Source: Candidatus Melainabacteria bacterium (lineage in GTDB: Bacteria; Cyanobacteriota; Vampirovibrionia; Obscuribacterales; Obscuribacteraceae). From it: a stretch of 64,000 nt of DNA. The DNA lies in assembly GCA_003151275.1 (NCBI GenBank), contig PLXC01000159.1:178760-242759 (forward strand), given 5' to 3'. Under the pieces are notes generated by a model. That model saw nothing but the letters and a program-made list of their open reading frames with translations. It searched no databases and had not been told where the DNA came from. The position numbers and the translations under genes are program-made. Of this stretch, positions 47,367 through 56,924 are shown in pieces (the stretch's first letter is position 1; each line of letters begins with the position of its first letter).

Positions 47367-49151
47367 TCATCTTAACTTCGTAAAAAACGATTCCAGGCTA
47401 CCCGGCTGCACTCTCAGAACGATTCTACTTAGATTGGGAGTGGTGCCTTTCTGAGCTGCGTCTACGGCCGCAAGTGCAATCTGGCGCGACTGCTGTTCGC
47501 GTAGGCTGGCTGGTTCTGCAATTGCGATCAGGGGGCGAATGTAGCTTGCCGTAGCGGTCACAGCCTCTCGTTGCGAATGTCTTTGCAAATCGGACAACAA
47601 ATACGCCAACGATTTCGCAACAAACAAACTTCCCATAGTCCGTTTAAATGACTTTACTATTTGCATGCCTGTGGCTTCAGTGTCATGGCTTTGAAGGGAC
47701 TGTCCTTGGCAGTTTTGTAGGGCGGCGATGCGAAAAGTAAGTTCGGCATCGTTGTATCCAGAACTGCGACGGTAGAATTTATTGCGCTCGATCAAGTGTC
47801 GATAGATCTGCTCAGCCTTACCAAATTGTCCCTGGCAAAACAACAAATCCCCGACAGCTTGCGTTCCGTAAGCATCAACGCGCTCTTTTCCGTCCGCGTC
47901 TTTGCAAATCAGAAATGCGCGTTCGGCGAAATCAGCAGCCTTGGCATTTTGATTTTGATGATCGCAAACTATAGCCATCAGCAAAAGCGGTTGGGAAGTT
48001 CGTTCATCCTGCGCACCGTACAGCTCAATTCTGGAGTTCAACCACTGATTCAAAATTGGCTCTGCAACGCTCATCGGCTCGAAGGCCGCTGCTCCAGCCC
48101 AACTTTCAAGGAGGGCATCCGTGCCATGGTTCGGCTTCGAATCCATAGCAATCCAATTGGTTACAGCAGACTTGTAACTGCTTTGTGCATCGGCTAACTT
48201 TCCTTCAAACGAATATACATCACCTAAACCTGCATAAGTTATGGCAAGCAAGAAGCTACTCTTCATGCGCTTTGCGATTTCAAGGGCGTCTAAATAATGC
48301 TTCTCGGCGGAGGAAAGATATCCCGATTTAAGGCAATCAAATCCTAGTTTACATTGAGCTCTGCATCTGCCCGCTGCAAGCACATCACGCGCTTCCTGTG
48401 GCTGCCCAGCCTTGTCTAACGCTGCTGCATAGTGGCGGTTGATATCATTCATCACTGAGGGAGCGAATGCTGTGGCTAATCGCGGCGATGATACCAGCGC
48501 ATAAATTCTTTTCGCTTCATCCGTCTTGTTCTGGTCCACTGCAGTGTAGAGTGCCGATGCTAGAGTGCCCGCATAGTCGTCTCTCGAAAGCTGATCGATC
48601 TTAGGATGTTTATCGTCCGCTTCTAATTGTTGATAGATTGCGATCGACTCATTCAATTCTTGTTCGGCCAAGCTGAATTGATGATTCTCTTCATGCAATG
48701 CGCCGAGACGACTGAGATTGTAGGCGAGATGTTCGCGTTCAGTGGTCGAATTCGCATTCGAAGCGTCCTTTAGCAAAGCATCGCGAAGGATGCCTATGGC
48801 ACGCTGATAGGAGGATTCGGCAGTCTGTTTATCGCCCAGCTTCGCGGAAGAATTTCCCAGCCGCGCCAGGGTATCGGTTAGCCTCAATGAATTTGGCGCC
48901 AATTTTTCTGCATATCCCAAAGAATCGAAATAGTTGACACGTGCTTGATCGTACTTCTTAGCGAGATCGAAAGTTTCAGCGGCAAGGTAAGCTCTTTCCC
49001 ATTGCCTGAGGTTGTAAGAATCATCCCAGAAAGTCTGACTGGTGCAGCCTGAGACGGATGAAGCGACCAAGGCAACCCAAAATGCTCGCGCCAGTATGAT
49101 TGGAGAGTTCAGTCCTTTGGTATGATTTGTGTGCTTATTACTCTTCCGCAC
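47367..49151 (-). CDS. TPR-repeat lipoprotein
   Basis: 594 residues from a GTG start. A basic N-terminus and a hydrophobic run end in the lipobox VSGC (Cys36), so it should be lipid-anchored. The mature part holds many TPR units, including AKLGDKQTAESSYQRAIGIL, AEQELNESIAIYQ, SSAEKHYLDALEIAKRM and LADAQSSYKSAVTNW. Such proteins scaffold envelope complexes. The start lies only 14 bases from the divergent regulator start, so the two promoters must overlap each other's coding sequence or the true start is further in; I see no better one. Confidence 0.78.
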   Translation of the reverse strand: MRKSNKHTNHTKGLNSPIILARAFWVALVASSVSGCTSQTFWDDSYNLRQWERAYLAAETFDLAKKYDQARVNYFDSLGYAEKLAPNSLRLTDTLARLGNSSAKLGDKQTAESSYQRAIGILRDALLKDASNANSTTEREHLAYNLSRLGALHEENHQFSLAEQELNESIAIYQQLEADDKHPKIDQLSRDDYAGTLASALYTAVDQNKTDEAKRIYALVSSPRLATAFAPSVMNDINRHYAAALDKAGQPQEARDVLAAGRCRAQCKLGFDCLKSGYLSSAEKHYLDALEIAKRMKSSFLLAITYAGLGDVYSFEGKLADAQSSYKSAVTNWIAMDSKPNHGTDALLESWAGAAAFEPMSVAEPILNQWLNSRIELYGAQDERTSQPLLLMAIVCDHQNQNAKAADFAERAFLICKDADGKERVDAYGTQAVGDLLFCQGQFGKAEQIYRHLIERNKFYRRSSGYNDAELTFRIAALQNCQGQSLQSHDTEATGMQIVKSFKRTMGSLFVAKSLAYLLSDLQRHSQREAVTATASYIRPLIAIAEPASLREQQSRQIALAAVDAAQKGTTPNLSRIVLRVQPGSLESFFTKLR

Positions 49152-49165
49152 TATTTTTCAAGGTC

Positions 49166-49840
49166 ATGGCAAAGATACTAATTGTAGAGGATGATCTAGA
49201 CATCTGCACACAAGTAGTGGGCTGGCTGTCATTCGAAAAACACACTGTCGAAGCGGTTCATGATGGCAAGGAAGGCAGTGACAGGCTCAAGTTTTACCAA
49301 TATGAAGTGATCATATTGGATGTAAACCTGCCGCACATTTCTGGCTTCGAATTGTGCAAACGATATCGAGAGGCTGGCGGAAACACGCCAATTCTGATGC
49401 TGACCGGAAAGACTGAAATTGCCGATAAAGAGGAAGGTTTGGATTCAGGTGCTGATGATTACCTGACCAAGCCGTTTCACATGAAGGAATTATCCGCACG
49501 AATCCGTGCTTTGCTTCGTCGCTCAACCAAAGCAGTCGGGAACGTGCTTGAACTCGGTGGCTACTCGCTCGACACCGCCAAGAAACTATTCTCAGTTAAC
49601 GGCGAGGTTGTCACACTTGCACCAAAAGAATTTGCACTGATGGAATTTTTCATGCGCCATCCAGACGAAGTGTTCAGTCAAGAAACGCTCCTAGACCGAG
49701 TTTGGAGCAGCGAATCCGACGCCTCAGTTTATTCCGTTTACACCGCTGTAAAAACATTACGCAAGAAGCTAACGACCGACGGCAAAAAATCCATCCTCAG
49801 CACCGTTCACGGAATGGGATACAGACTCGAATCCAAGTAG
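49166..49840 (+). CDS. OmpR/PhoB-family response regulator
   Basis: 224 residues counted from the ATG at 49166, which gives the canonical MAKILIVEDD start; an upstream frame to 49100 runs into the divergent gene and is not used. Phospho-acceptor Asp52 (ILDVNLPH), YLTKPFH and a C-terminal winged helix are intact. No kinase is adjacent. The orphan kinase at 56925 is a candidate partner by lineage but lies 7 kb away. Confidence 0.9.
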   Translation: MAKILIVEDDLDICTQVVGWLSFEKHTVEAVHDGKEGSDRLKFYQYEVIILDVNLPHISGFELCKRYREAGGNTPILMLTGKTEIADKEEGLDSGADDYLTKPFHMKELSARIRALLRRSTKAVGNVLELGGYSLDTAKKLFSVNGEVVTLAPKEFALMEFFMRHPDEVFSQETLLDRVWSSESDASVYSVYTAVKTLRKKLTTDGKKSILSTVHGMGYRLESK

Positions 49841-49898
49841 AGCGTGATCGCCTGCTCTTGGCTGGGGCGACACAACACAATATTTAAGAACGTCAGTC

Positions 49899-50177
49899 TC
49901 AAGCAACTTTGCGGGCCATCTCTCTTTTGATGGTCCAATGCAGTGCCAAAGCAGGAGTCAATAGAATGAAGATGATATAGAACTTGACCGCAGAAAAAAA
50001 GTAAACCATCAGTGGGCCTAGAATTTCACGGTTTGTGTGAAACCACTGCGCTATGAGTCCAGCCCATGTGTCCCACAGCGCAAAAGTGGCAAGCGCCATC
50101 AACAAATTAAAAACAAAACTAACAGCCACAGTTCTTAAAAATATATTTCGAAGTAGTCGGAGCGAATCCAATGTCAT
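49899..50177 (-). CDS. Small two-TM membrane protein
   Basis: 92 residues with two hydrophobic helices (about 15-38 and 54-80) and a basic C-terminus. A clear GGAGG precedes the ATG by eight bases. No family recognised. It lies between the third regulator and the paralogous polytopic membrane genes. Confidence 0.65.
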   Translation of the reverse strand: MTLDSLRLLRNIFLRTVAVSFVFNLLMALATFALWDTWAGLIAQWFHTNREILGPLMVYFFSAVKFYIIFILLTPALALHWTIKREMARKVA

Positions 50178-50301
50178 GCCGTGTCCCTCCTATTGAAGAG
50201 CCGCAAATGCGATTCCTCCTACTGGGGATTTTACATCTAACAATGCAACTGTGCTTTCGCTTGACCCTGCCTTAACGGATAAATCGATTCTTGCTCGACC
50301 G

Positions 50302-50453
50302 TCCTCAAAACTTCTTCAAAACTGACCATTATATTGACCACATGAATCGGTAAAGCGTATCGCGAATCGACTCCAGCCCGAACCAACAAAACACTTACTA
50401 AGCGTCTAACTCCACGCCCTTCCGAGGGTTAGACGCCTGTTGAGGAGAATACC
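50302..50453 (+). promoter_or_regulatory. Structured 5' leader, copy 1
   Basis: It begins with TCCTCAAAACTTCTTCAAAA, continues to TATATTGA (50302-50337), and is repeated almost exactly at 52388-52423. Further on, GCGTCTAAC (50402-50410) pairs perfectly with GTTAGACGC (50428-50436). The alternative GCGT/ACGC pairing is mutually exclusive with it. The element ends at the GAGGAG ribosome site of the gene at 50454. It resembles a cis-acting regulatory RNA and matches no class I know. Confidence 0.5.
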
Positions 50454-50660
50454 GTGAACAACCCTGAATCAATTCGAGAATTCTTCAGAAAGATGGCCGA
50501 CGGTACCGTTGTTAAGTCCAATAGCGATCGGCTCGCGGTGTTGCACAACTCTCAAACATTTCTGCCGCGCCAGTCCACCGCGAACAATGATTACGTCGAA
50601 GCAAACTTCGCCCAAGGAAGAGACTTTGGCATAGGACTGCCACCATTAGCGAACCGCTAG
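50454..50660 (+). CDS. Small hydrophilic protein leading the first polytopic-membrane operon
   Basis: 68 residues from GTG, with GAGGAG six bases upstream, one of the best ribosome sites in the window. The sequence is polar, without TM or signal (MNNPESIREFFRKMADGTVV at the N-terminus). The final FGIGLPPLANR and stop are duplicated just downstream. It is probably co-transcribed with the membrane protein at 50813. Function unknown. Confidence 0.6.
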   Translation: MNNPESIREFFRKMADGTVVKSNSDRLAVLHNSQTFLPRQSTANNDYVEANFAQGRDFGIGLPPLANR

Positions 50661-50775
50661 CTTGGTTTCGATGCTGGCAGGGATGCCGGCGCTCCCAGGG
50701 TTTTGGCGTTGGACTGCCGCCATTAGCAAACCGCTAGTTTGGTTTCGTGCCGGCAGGGATGCCGGCGCTCCCAGG
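50624..50775. repeat. Tandem duplication with REP-like palindromic tail
   Basis: Two copies with a period of about 77 bases (50624-50699 and 50702-50775). Each encodes FGxGLPPLANR-stop, followed by a GC-rich element containing GGCAGGGATGCCGGCGCTCC. In the second copy the six-base palindrome GCCGGC occurs twice around AGGGAT. Only the first copy lies within the small gene. The arrangement looks like a recent local duplication. Confidence 0.7.
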
Positions 50776-50812
50776 CGATGCAAGGGAACTCAGTCCAAAC
50801 ACAGGTGTAAGG

Positions 50813-52348
50813 ATGCAATACGGAAGGAACGCAAAAAAACTAGCGATGATGCTTTTTTTCATTGGATTGGCATGTGTTAGCCCAAGCTGGGCAGAAGAAA
50901 AGGAGGCCAAGACTCCGTCGTTTTTTGGAGAAAAGGAAATCTTTTATCAGTTCGCTCCTCACACCCGCAAAGAGGATCTTTATCCGCGCCATCCAGTCGA
51001 GGACGGAACAGACAAATGTGTTACGTACGTTGCCCCCATCCAATCAGGCACAACGCTTTCAGGGTCCGCCCCAACCGTTACGACGCCTCTTCCTGAGACG
51101 CAAGCGTTGCAAACGCCAGCTGAACAGATCGTTGCGCATCCGTTTATTCAAAGAGAAATTTCTATATATCCCAATCCGCTCTTGAACAACTGGGGCCCGC
51201 CCATACACGGAATTCCATTCCTTCATGTGCTTCCCCATGATCCGCCACCGAACGGAATGAATCCCGAATCATTCAAAGACCGCCCTTACATGACTGGTGC
51301 CACTTTTGCCAGCGATATGGTGCAACATTGTCTCCGGCTAGCGGCTGCGCAAAGAACAGCAGAAAAGATTCTCGATCCGAACTTGCAATCAGCTGAAGCA
51401 GCCTTCCAAGGCTCCACCCAGCAGGCAGCGGATGCATGTTCAGGAGATGCAACCGGTGCTTTTAAGGCCAATATGTGCACCGCATCCAGTGCCTTGATCA
51501 ACGTCGCAAACGAAAATGCAGCGACGCCGGCGAAAGGCACTGATACCAATCGCACGGTACCGCAGGCGATTTGGATTGTTCAGCAAATGTACAAAGCATT
51601 CTTTCTGCCCCTGGGTTTGCTTTTACTGTTGGTGGGCGCAGTGCTCACCCAAACAACGAATTACATCAAAGCCTCGTTTATCAATTCATCAGCTTCCCGT
51701 CCATTCGAGGGCATTCTTCGCGCTCTGATAGCGGTTTTCCTAATTGCTGCGATCCAACTGATGGTGAGCTATTCCATCGACTTTGGCAATGCGATGACTG
51801 AGGCCGTTAAGCAAGCAATTGACCTGAGTTCCATTCAACAGTGGTCGCAAGAAATAACTGACCCGACAAAAAATATGACTGCATCGCAGATTGCAGCGCG
51901 AAACAGAAGTGAGTCTACAGCTGCTGCTACGACGCGAATGGTTTTTGGAACCGCTCAAGCGATATTGAACACAGCGCTCATGGTGCTAACGGTATACCAA
52001 TTAATTATGGTCTGTTATCTCTACCTATTTGGTCCTATAGCAGCTGCGATGTATGCCTGGCCGGAAGGCGTAGGCAGCCTTTTCCGTCCTGTATTTTCCA
52101 ACTGGCTGAATGGACTCTCTGATTTGGTGCTTTGGAGATTTTGGTGGTGCGTAATTCTTCTGTGCATGGCGACTCGGATTCAGTGGCTGAAAGACATGGG
52201 CAGCTACAATCCGAGCAGCGCATGGGAACCGCTTGTATACATCGCGTTCATGGTCATGCTGACTTACGTTCCTTTCGCAGCCCTGGATTTCAAACCGGGC
52301 GATATGGTCGATTCACTGATGGAAAAAGCATCCGCCAGCAAAGGTTGA
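50813..52348 (+). CDS. Exported polytopic membrane protein, VirB6/TrbL-like (family uncertain)
   Basis: 511 residues. I use the ATG at 50813 (AGGTG five bases upstream) because a signal peptide follows (MMLFFIGLACVSPSWA); a GTG at 50747 lies inside the repeat. A 230-residue Pro-rich soluble part is followed by at least six hydrophobic helices. One group is around residue 270 (LLLLVGAVLTQ), another at 300-330 (EGILRALIAVFLIAA), with more at 385-510 (LYLFGPIAAAMYAWP, LVLWRFWWCVILL). The layout resembles VirB6/TrbL conjugation channel proteins, but no other type IV secretion gene is near. It is a clear paralogue of the next gene. Confidence 0.65.
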   Translation: MQYGRNAKKLAMMLFFIGLACVSPSWAEEKEAKTPSFFGEKEIFYQFAPHTRKEDLYPRHPVEDGTDKCVTYVAPIQSGTTLSGSAPTVTTPLPETQALQTPAEQIVAHPFIQREISIYPNPLLNNWGPPIHGIPFLHVLPHDPPPNGMNPESFKDRPYMTGATFASDMVQHCLRLAAAQRTAEKILDPNLQSAEAAFQGSTQQAADACSGDATGAFKANMCTASSALINVANENAATPAKGTDTNRTVPQAIWIVQQMYKAFFLPLGLLLLLVGAVLTQTTNYIKASFINSSASRPFEGILRALIAVFLIAAIQLMVSYSIDFGNAMTEAVKQAIDLSSIQQWSQEITDPTKNMTASQIAARNRSESTAAATTRMVFGTAQAILNTALMVLTVYQLIMVCYLYLFGPIAAAMYAWPEGVGSLFRPVFSNWLNGLSDLVLWRFWWCVILLCMATRIQWLKDMGSYNPSSAWEPLVYIAFMVMLTYVPFAALDFKPGDMVDSLMEKASASKG

Positions 52349-52387
52349 TCATGAGCGAGCTGAATTAAACCAGTTCTGCTCGTTCGA

Positions 52388-52537
52388 TCCTCAAAACTTC
52401 TTCAAAACTGGCCATTATATTGATCCTGTAAATCGATTAGCGACTGCGAATCGAACAACAGCCCTAACAAAGAAATCACCCTCTGGGCGTTCTAACCATA
52501 CGCCCGTCCGAGAGTTAGGTGCACTAAACAGTGAAAT
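52388..52537 (+). promoter_or_regulatory. Structured 5' leader, copy 2
   Basis: It starts with the same 36-base block as copy 1, with a single mismatch. Two exclusive hairpins are possible: GGGCGT (52485-52490) with ACGCCC (52500-52505), or GCGTTCTAAC (52487-52496) with GTTAGGTGC (52514-52522, one bulge). The second equals the long stem of copy 1 with compensating or wobble changes. The element ends near the GGGAG ribosome site of the next gene. Confidence 0.5.
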
Positions 52538-52552
52538 ATGGGAGCAATGTTG

Positions 52553-55500
52553 ATGTCACTTTCCCGAAGAACTTTCGCCTCATCTCTCTGCCTAGCAGTG
52601 CTGACTTTGGTGCTTTGTCAGTTAGCCGTCTTTGCAGAACCAGATAACAAAGATACAGGCCGGACCTCAATAGATCTGATGGCAGATCAGTATCTGAGAG
52701 AACATCCCGAAGTGAAATGGCTGAGGGATTGTGATAAGCGAGATGACAAAAACAATCCAATCCCCGGTCATGTTGATCCAGCGCTGGTGAAAGGAGCTGG
52801 TCCTTACGGCACGTTGTATCCACCAACTGCGGCTTCGGCGATGGGTTTTGATACCGAAAGCAAGCTGTATGAGGGCATGTACTACGCTGGTCTGAACCAA
52901 CTTGGCGGTTTCAACGGACAAGTCAATTCCGATCTGAAAAGCTATACGCAAGAATTACAAGCCGGCGACTTCATGGCGCGGACCCTGCAATATCCGCCGA
53001 ATGTAGCAAACCAAGCTAAAGCGCAAGCGATTGGTCAGTCGCAAGCCTTGTCGAACGCCATGGGTGATATCGCCAAGTCTCAGTCAGCAAGCGCAATTTC
53101 ATATTGCTCTAGTTTTCTACAAAACTTCACGACAGATGAAGGAAACAGATGGAATAAAATCCGCAACGGCCTGTTCATGCCAATTGCTATTCTTCTCCTG
53201 TTGCCAGGCGCAGTTATGACGCAAGTAAAAGCTATGGCAGTGTCTGGGAATCCTGTGCTTTCAGATTCGCAATCGGGTGAATCCAATCCGTTAGAAGGCA
53301 TCCTGCGTTCAGTGGTGGCAATATTCCTCATTCCTGCGACTTATCTGGTGGTCAATTACGGCATCGACTTTTCAAATTGCATCATCGACTCAATTGCCGG
53401 GACTTACAAAAATGTCATGGGTACCAATATGTATCAGGATGCGCTCAGCAACGAGGTGCGCGCATTTCCTGTCAGAACGCCGCGAGAAAATCAAAATGCG
53501 GGAACTCCGCGAGTTTGGCCTACGACAACTATTAACAGCGTAGAAGATTTCGAAAAGAACTACCTAATCAACAAAGTAGAAGACCCTAGCGAAAAGAAAT
53601 ACGAAGTTCCAAAAAACAAAACTGACGAAGCAATGCCATCTGGTGCAGTTGCCGCCCGTCAGCTTTCGTTCGGCGCCAATGCAGCATTAACAGCAGCTTG
53701 GAACGTTCTTTGCGCATTCCAAATGGCATATCTCTCCTATCTGTTTTTTGTTGGTCCCATTGCCGCAGCATTATGGGTGTGGCCAATGAAGCATTTTAGA
53801 AACGCGCTGCCAAATTGGATCGAAGGAGTGGTGACACTCTGCTTCTGGAGTCTTTTTTGGAACACTGCGATCTTGCTGATGGCTTGCTTTAATGGCGTCA
53901 ATGAAAGCAGCACAATGATCACCAGTGCTCTCAATTTTCTAGCCACTTCATCCGTTAAATTCGCATTCGACTTCGCCGGTCTGGTCAGAGCAGCTGGCCA
54001 AGAAGCTGCTAAGAAAGCAACGGAAAGAGCGGGTGCTGCGGGCAAATCAGGCGGCTCCGGTAATGATGGCAAAGGTGCACAAAAGCAGGAGAAGAAGGAC
54101 ACTGCCTTAACTAATGCAGTCGCATCAGAAAGTGCAACAAACGCCGTTACGACCAAAGACTCTGGTACTGTCGTGACAAACAACGACTCTACAAGCCTGG
54201 TGTCAAACACCAAGGCTTCGGATTTGAATAACGCAACGTCAAGTTTCCTAATCGACGGAATCACACCGCCACCACTGGCGATATCGTCGCAAAATGGCGC
54301 GAATTGGATTCAATCGCAGAGCGTGCAGCTAGGCAACTACACGGTCAGCCGAGGGGTCGACGACCAAGGCAAGCCTCATGATTTGTTGAAAACTTCAAAC
54401 GGACAAGTCATTGCTGAATTGCCTCCAGACTCAGGGAACGGTCATTCATTCACAGCTGATGGCGTCAAGCTCACTTGCAGGAATGACGCAAACGGCTCAT
54501 CCTACAGCTTGACCGAGGCTTCTGGCGCACTATACACAGCTCAACTCCCTTCGCTTGAGGGACGCACGGCCAGCGCCATCGTCGGAGGTTCCCTGAGCCC
54601 CGACGGAGATCTATCCAAAGATTCCATCGCCCTTCGATCTACCGAAGGCACGATGCTCCTCGAAAATGGCGGCAACACGGTACTAATGCCTTGCTCCAAC
54701 GGCAACGGTTACGATGCATATCGACTCGAGGCAGGCGTTTCCGAAGGTAATTTCGCACTCATGGATGGGCGTCGACTCTCCCTATCTCAAAATCCTGACG
54801 GCAGTCGACAAGTCTCTATAGGTTCAGAAAATGGGGACTCAGAGTCATTCAACATCAAATCAAATGGAGCTGGTGGCTTTGATATCTCACATGAGCTTGA
54901 TGGAATGACAGCCAGCTCAAGCAATGTATCAACCGACGGCAACACTACTGTCTACTCAAATTATGACGCCAACGGCAAACTGACTGATGTAGACAGAATC
55001 ACAGGCAGTAACATCGCCAGCACTCTTTACGATCCAGCAACCGAAAAAGTATTGGGCTTTGTGAATAGCAGCTACGAAGATAACGGAAATTCACAGACAA
55101 GCTACTACCAGCCGGACGGCACACTCACAGCCAGCACCAGCCATGTATTCAAGGCGGATGGCGGATTCATAGACACAGTCACAGATGGCAGTGGAGACAC
55201 GGTAAGCATTCAGGAAAAAACTCCAACCCAAGGCGGTGGATACGCACTTCAATCATCGAGCTTTTATGACGGACAGGTAATAAGCGCGAACATTTCAAAT
55301 TACGATTCAAATTCAAATCTGATCGCAACATCAGCAGTGGAGCCAACTACAGTTGCAACCTTTGAGCGAAATTCAAATCTAGTCGTCGACGCCGCAAGTA
55401 TCGCTCAAGGCATTCCGCAGAGTAATCAGAACGGCACCGTGTACGAAGTCGCTCAAGGCGTCACCCAGACTAATCAAAACGGTACTGTATACGAAGCGGC

Positions 55501-56581
55501 TCAAGTCAACCGTGAGTCGCAGCCAGTCAGTGCGGTCACCGTTGTGCCAAATCTGGTGTCCTCGGTAACCATGGATAGTGGGTCCGTCTCAAGTTCGATG
55601 GCGCCGGCACTTATCCACGATGGGTTCGTCTCCAGTTGGGTGGCACCGGTGAGTATCGAAAGGGCATCAGTGTCAAATTCGCTATCACCAGTGACGATGC
55701 AAGCGCAAGAATACGCAGCCACTGCGCAGGCACATCAAGTGCAGCAGACAACTCAAGCGTTCGAACAAATGATTAGAACGGCGCAGAACTGCTCGGTCGA
55801 ATCTCAAGTAATTGCCGATCAGAGCTACCATTCGGTATCACCAACAGTGCACACATATCAATCAGCTGACATACCGCAACCAATTCAGCAAATACAATCC
55901 AGCCGGCACAGTAGCCAAACGCAAAAGGCCTATGAGGACCAAGCGCATGTAGGGCAAGCGCGACAGATGCAAATCGCAACTACGCTGCATGCTCAGAACA
56001 CGGTAGTGCCTAGAAGCAGCCGGACAGTGGATAGAAATACTTCCGCGCCTATTGCCAGCGCATTCAAAGCCCCGATGTTCAGTGCTCAGCCAAAAGACAA
56101 GGGACTGGCGGACGTGCCAATGTTTGTGCCGTCGGACCGCGAGCCACAATATCTCAGCAAAACAGGAGTAGACGAAGAAGACTGCCAGTCCCTCAATCAA
56201 CAGTCCGACGTCCAGCCAGAATCACTTCAACAACAATTGACGGACGCGGGCAACAACGTCCAAAGAGCAAGAACGATAGCAGATATATTACATTGCGCAT
56301 CCAGCACGAATGACAGATCCGAAGCTTTAGCCAACACCCATGTCAATTACACGCTTCTGTGTTCCATGCTGCAGAAAGGACTGACGTATCAAGCTCAACA
56401 ACTCGTCAATGTTGTCGAACGTGACATCCAAACGCTCGCCAAACAAGGTGAGGCCGCCCCTCTAATCAATTCATATATCGAGCTGCTGACGCGACATGGC
56501 ATGTACGACCAAGCCAACAGCTTTCAGACGCATCTCAACTCTGGAAATTTAGTCTACTCTGGCTACTCGAATCCCTGGTAG
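52553..56581 (+). CDS. Paralogous polytopic membrane protein with YD-like region and Gln-rich tail
   Basis: 1342 residues from the ATG at 52553 (GGGAG eight bases upstream). A signal sequence (about 1-28) and a soluble region precede hydrophobic helices matching the previous protein. Paired segments include MPIAILLLLPGAVMTQ, GILRSVVAIFLIPATYL and YLFFVGPIAAALWVWP. After the membrane part (to about 490) come a charged Lys/Ala linker, YD-like strand-turn repeats (about 560-930), two 16-17-residue tandem units of the type NQNGTVYEVAQ, a Gln/Ser-rich stretch and a C-terminal helical domain of about 110 residues. The C-terminal addition suggests an exported or scaffold function beyond a channel. 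Confidence 0.65.
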   Translation: MSLSRRTFASSLCLAVLTLVLCQLAVFAEPDNKDTGRTSIDLMADQYLREHPEVKWLRDCDKRDDKNNPIPGHVDPALVKGAGPYGTLYPPTAASAMGFDTESKLYEGMYYAGLNQLGGFNGQVNSDLKSYTQELQAGDFMARTLQYPPNVANQAKAQAIGQSQALSNAMGDIAKSQSASAISYCSSFLQNFTTDEGNRWNKIRNGLFMPIAILLLLPGAVMTQVKAMAVSGNPVLSDSQSGESNPLEGILRSVVAIFLIPATYLVVNYGIDFSNCIIDSIAGTYKNVMGTNMYQDALSNEVRAFPVRTPRENQNAGTPRVWPTTTINSVEDFEKNYLINKVEDPSEKKYEVPKNKTDEAMPSGAVAARQLSFGANAALTAAWNVLCAFQMAYLSYLFFVGPIAAALWVWPMKHFRNALPNWIEGVVTLCFWSLFWNTAILLMACFNGVNESSTMITSALNFLATSSVKFAFDFAGLVRAAGQEAAKKATERAGAAGKSGGSGNDGKGAQKQEKKDTALTNAVASESATNAVTTKDSGTVVTNNDSTSLVSNTKASDLNNATSSFLIDGITPPPLAISSQNGANWIQSQSVQLGNYTVSRGVDDQGKPHDLLKTSNGQVIAELPPDSGNGHSFTADGVKLTCRNDANGSSYSLTEASGALYTAQLPSLEGRTASAIVGGSLSPDGDLSKDSIALRSTEGTMLLENGGNTVLMPCSNGNGYDAYRLEAGVSEGNFALMDGRRLSLSQNPDGSRQVSIGSENGDSESFNIKSNGAGGFDISHELDGMTASSSNVSTDGNTTVYSNYDANGKLTDVDRITGSNIASTLYDPATEKVLGFVNSSYEDNGNSQTSYYQPDGTLTASTSHVFKADGGFIDTVTDGSGDTVSIQEKTPTQGGGYALQSSSFYDGQVISANISNYDSNSNLIATSAVEPTTVATFERNSNLVVDAASIAQGIPQSNQNGTVYEVAQGVTQTNQNGTVYEAAQVNRESQPVSAVTVVPNLVSSVTMDSGSVSSSMAPALIHDGFVSSWVAPVSIERASVSNSLSPVTMQAQEYAATAQAHQVQQTTQAFEQMIRTAQNCSVESQVIADQSYHSVSPTVHTYQSADIPQPIQQIQSSRHSSQTQKAYEDQAHVGQARQMQIATTLHAQNTVVPRSSRTVDRNTSAPIASAFKAPMFSAQPKDKGLADVPMFVPSDREPQYLSKTGVDEEDCQSLNQQSDVQPESLQQQLTDAGNNVQRARTIADILHCASSTNDRSEALANTHVNYTLLCSMLQKGLTYQAQQLVNVVERDIQTLAKQGEAAPLINSYIELLTRHGMYDQANSFQTHLNSGNLVYSGYSNPW

Positions 56582-56924
56582 CTTGGAAAGAATCCACTGC
56601 CACTTGCAGAATCGCTGCCACTTCGCAGAAACATCGCTGGCGCTCAATAAATGAACCTACATTAAAAGCCGGACTACCTGCCCAAAACATGGTTTCCACA
56701 TTCACGTAAAGCTATATTACATCAGCGTTTCCAGGCTTTAATGATTCCGTAAATACCCGACCAGAAAGACTTTTCAGCATCGCTTAAACCTGCATTTTTT
56801 GCTTAACATATTAAACGGTAAAAAAAGATGGGACATACCCCGTACCCCATAAACAGTTTTCGAAAAGGCCGGGGGAAATTTTTGCCGATATCGGTAGAAA
56901 CTCACGAACTACCAGGTGCGCCAT
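56582..56924. other. Intergenic region between convergent genes
   Basis: About 340 bases, with stops on both sides. It includes A-rich tracts and CCCCGTACCCCAT near 56840 but no perfect hairpin followed by a T-run and no ORF with a ribosome site. Confidence 0.3.

Noticed and set aside
50747..50812. GTG start at 50747 for the first polytopic membrane protein
   Set aside because: It falls inside the tandem repeat and would bury the signal peptide. The ATG at 50813 has a better ribosome site and a proper signal sequence.
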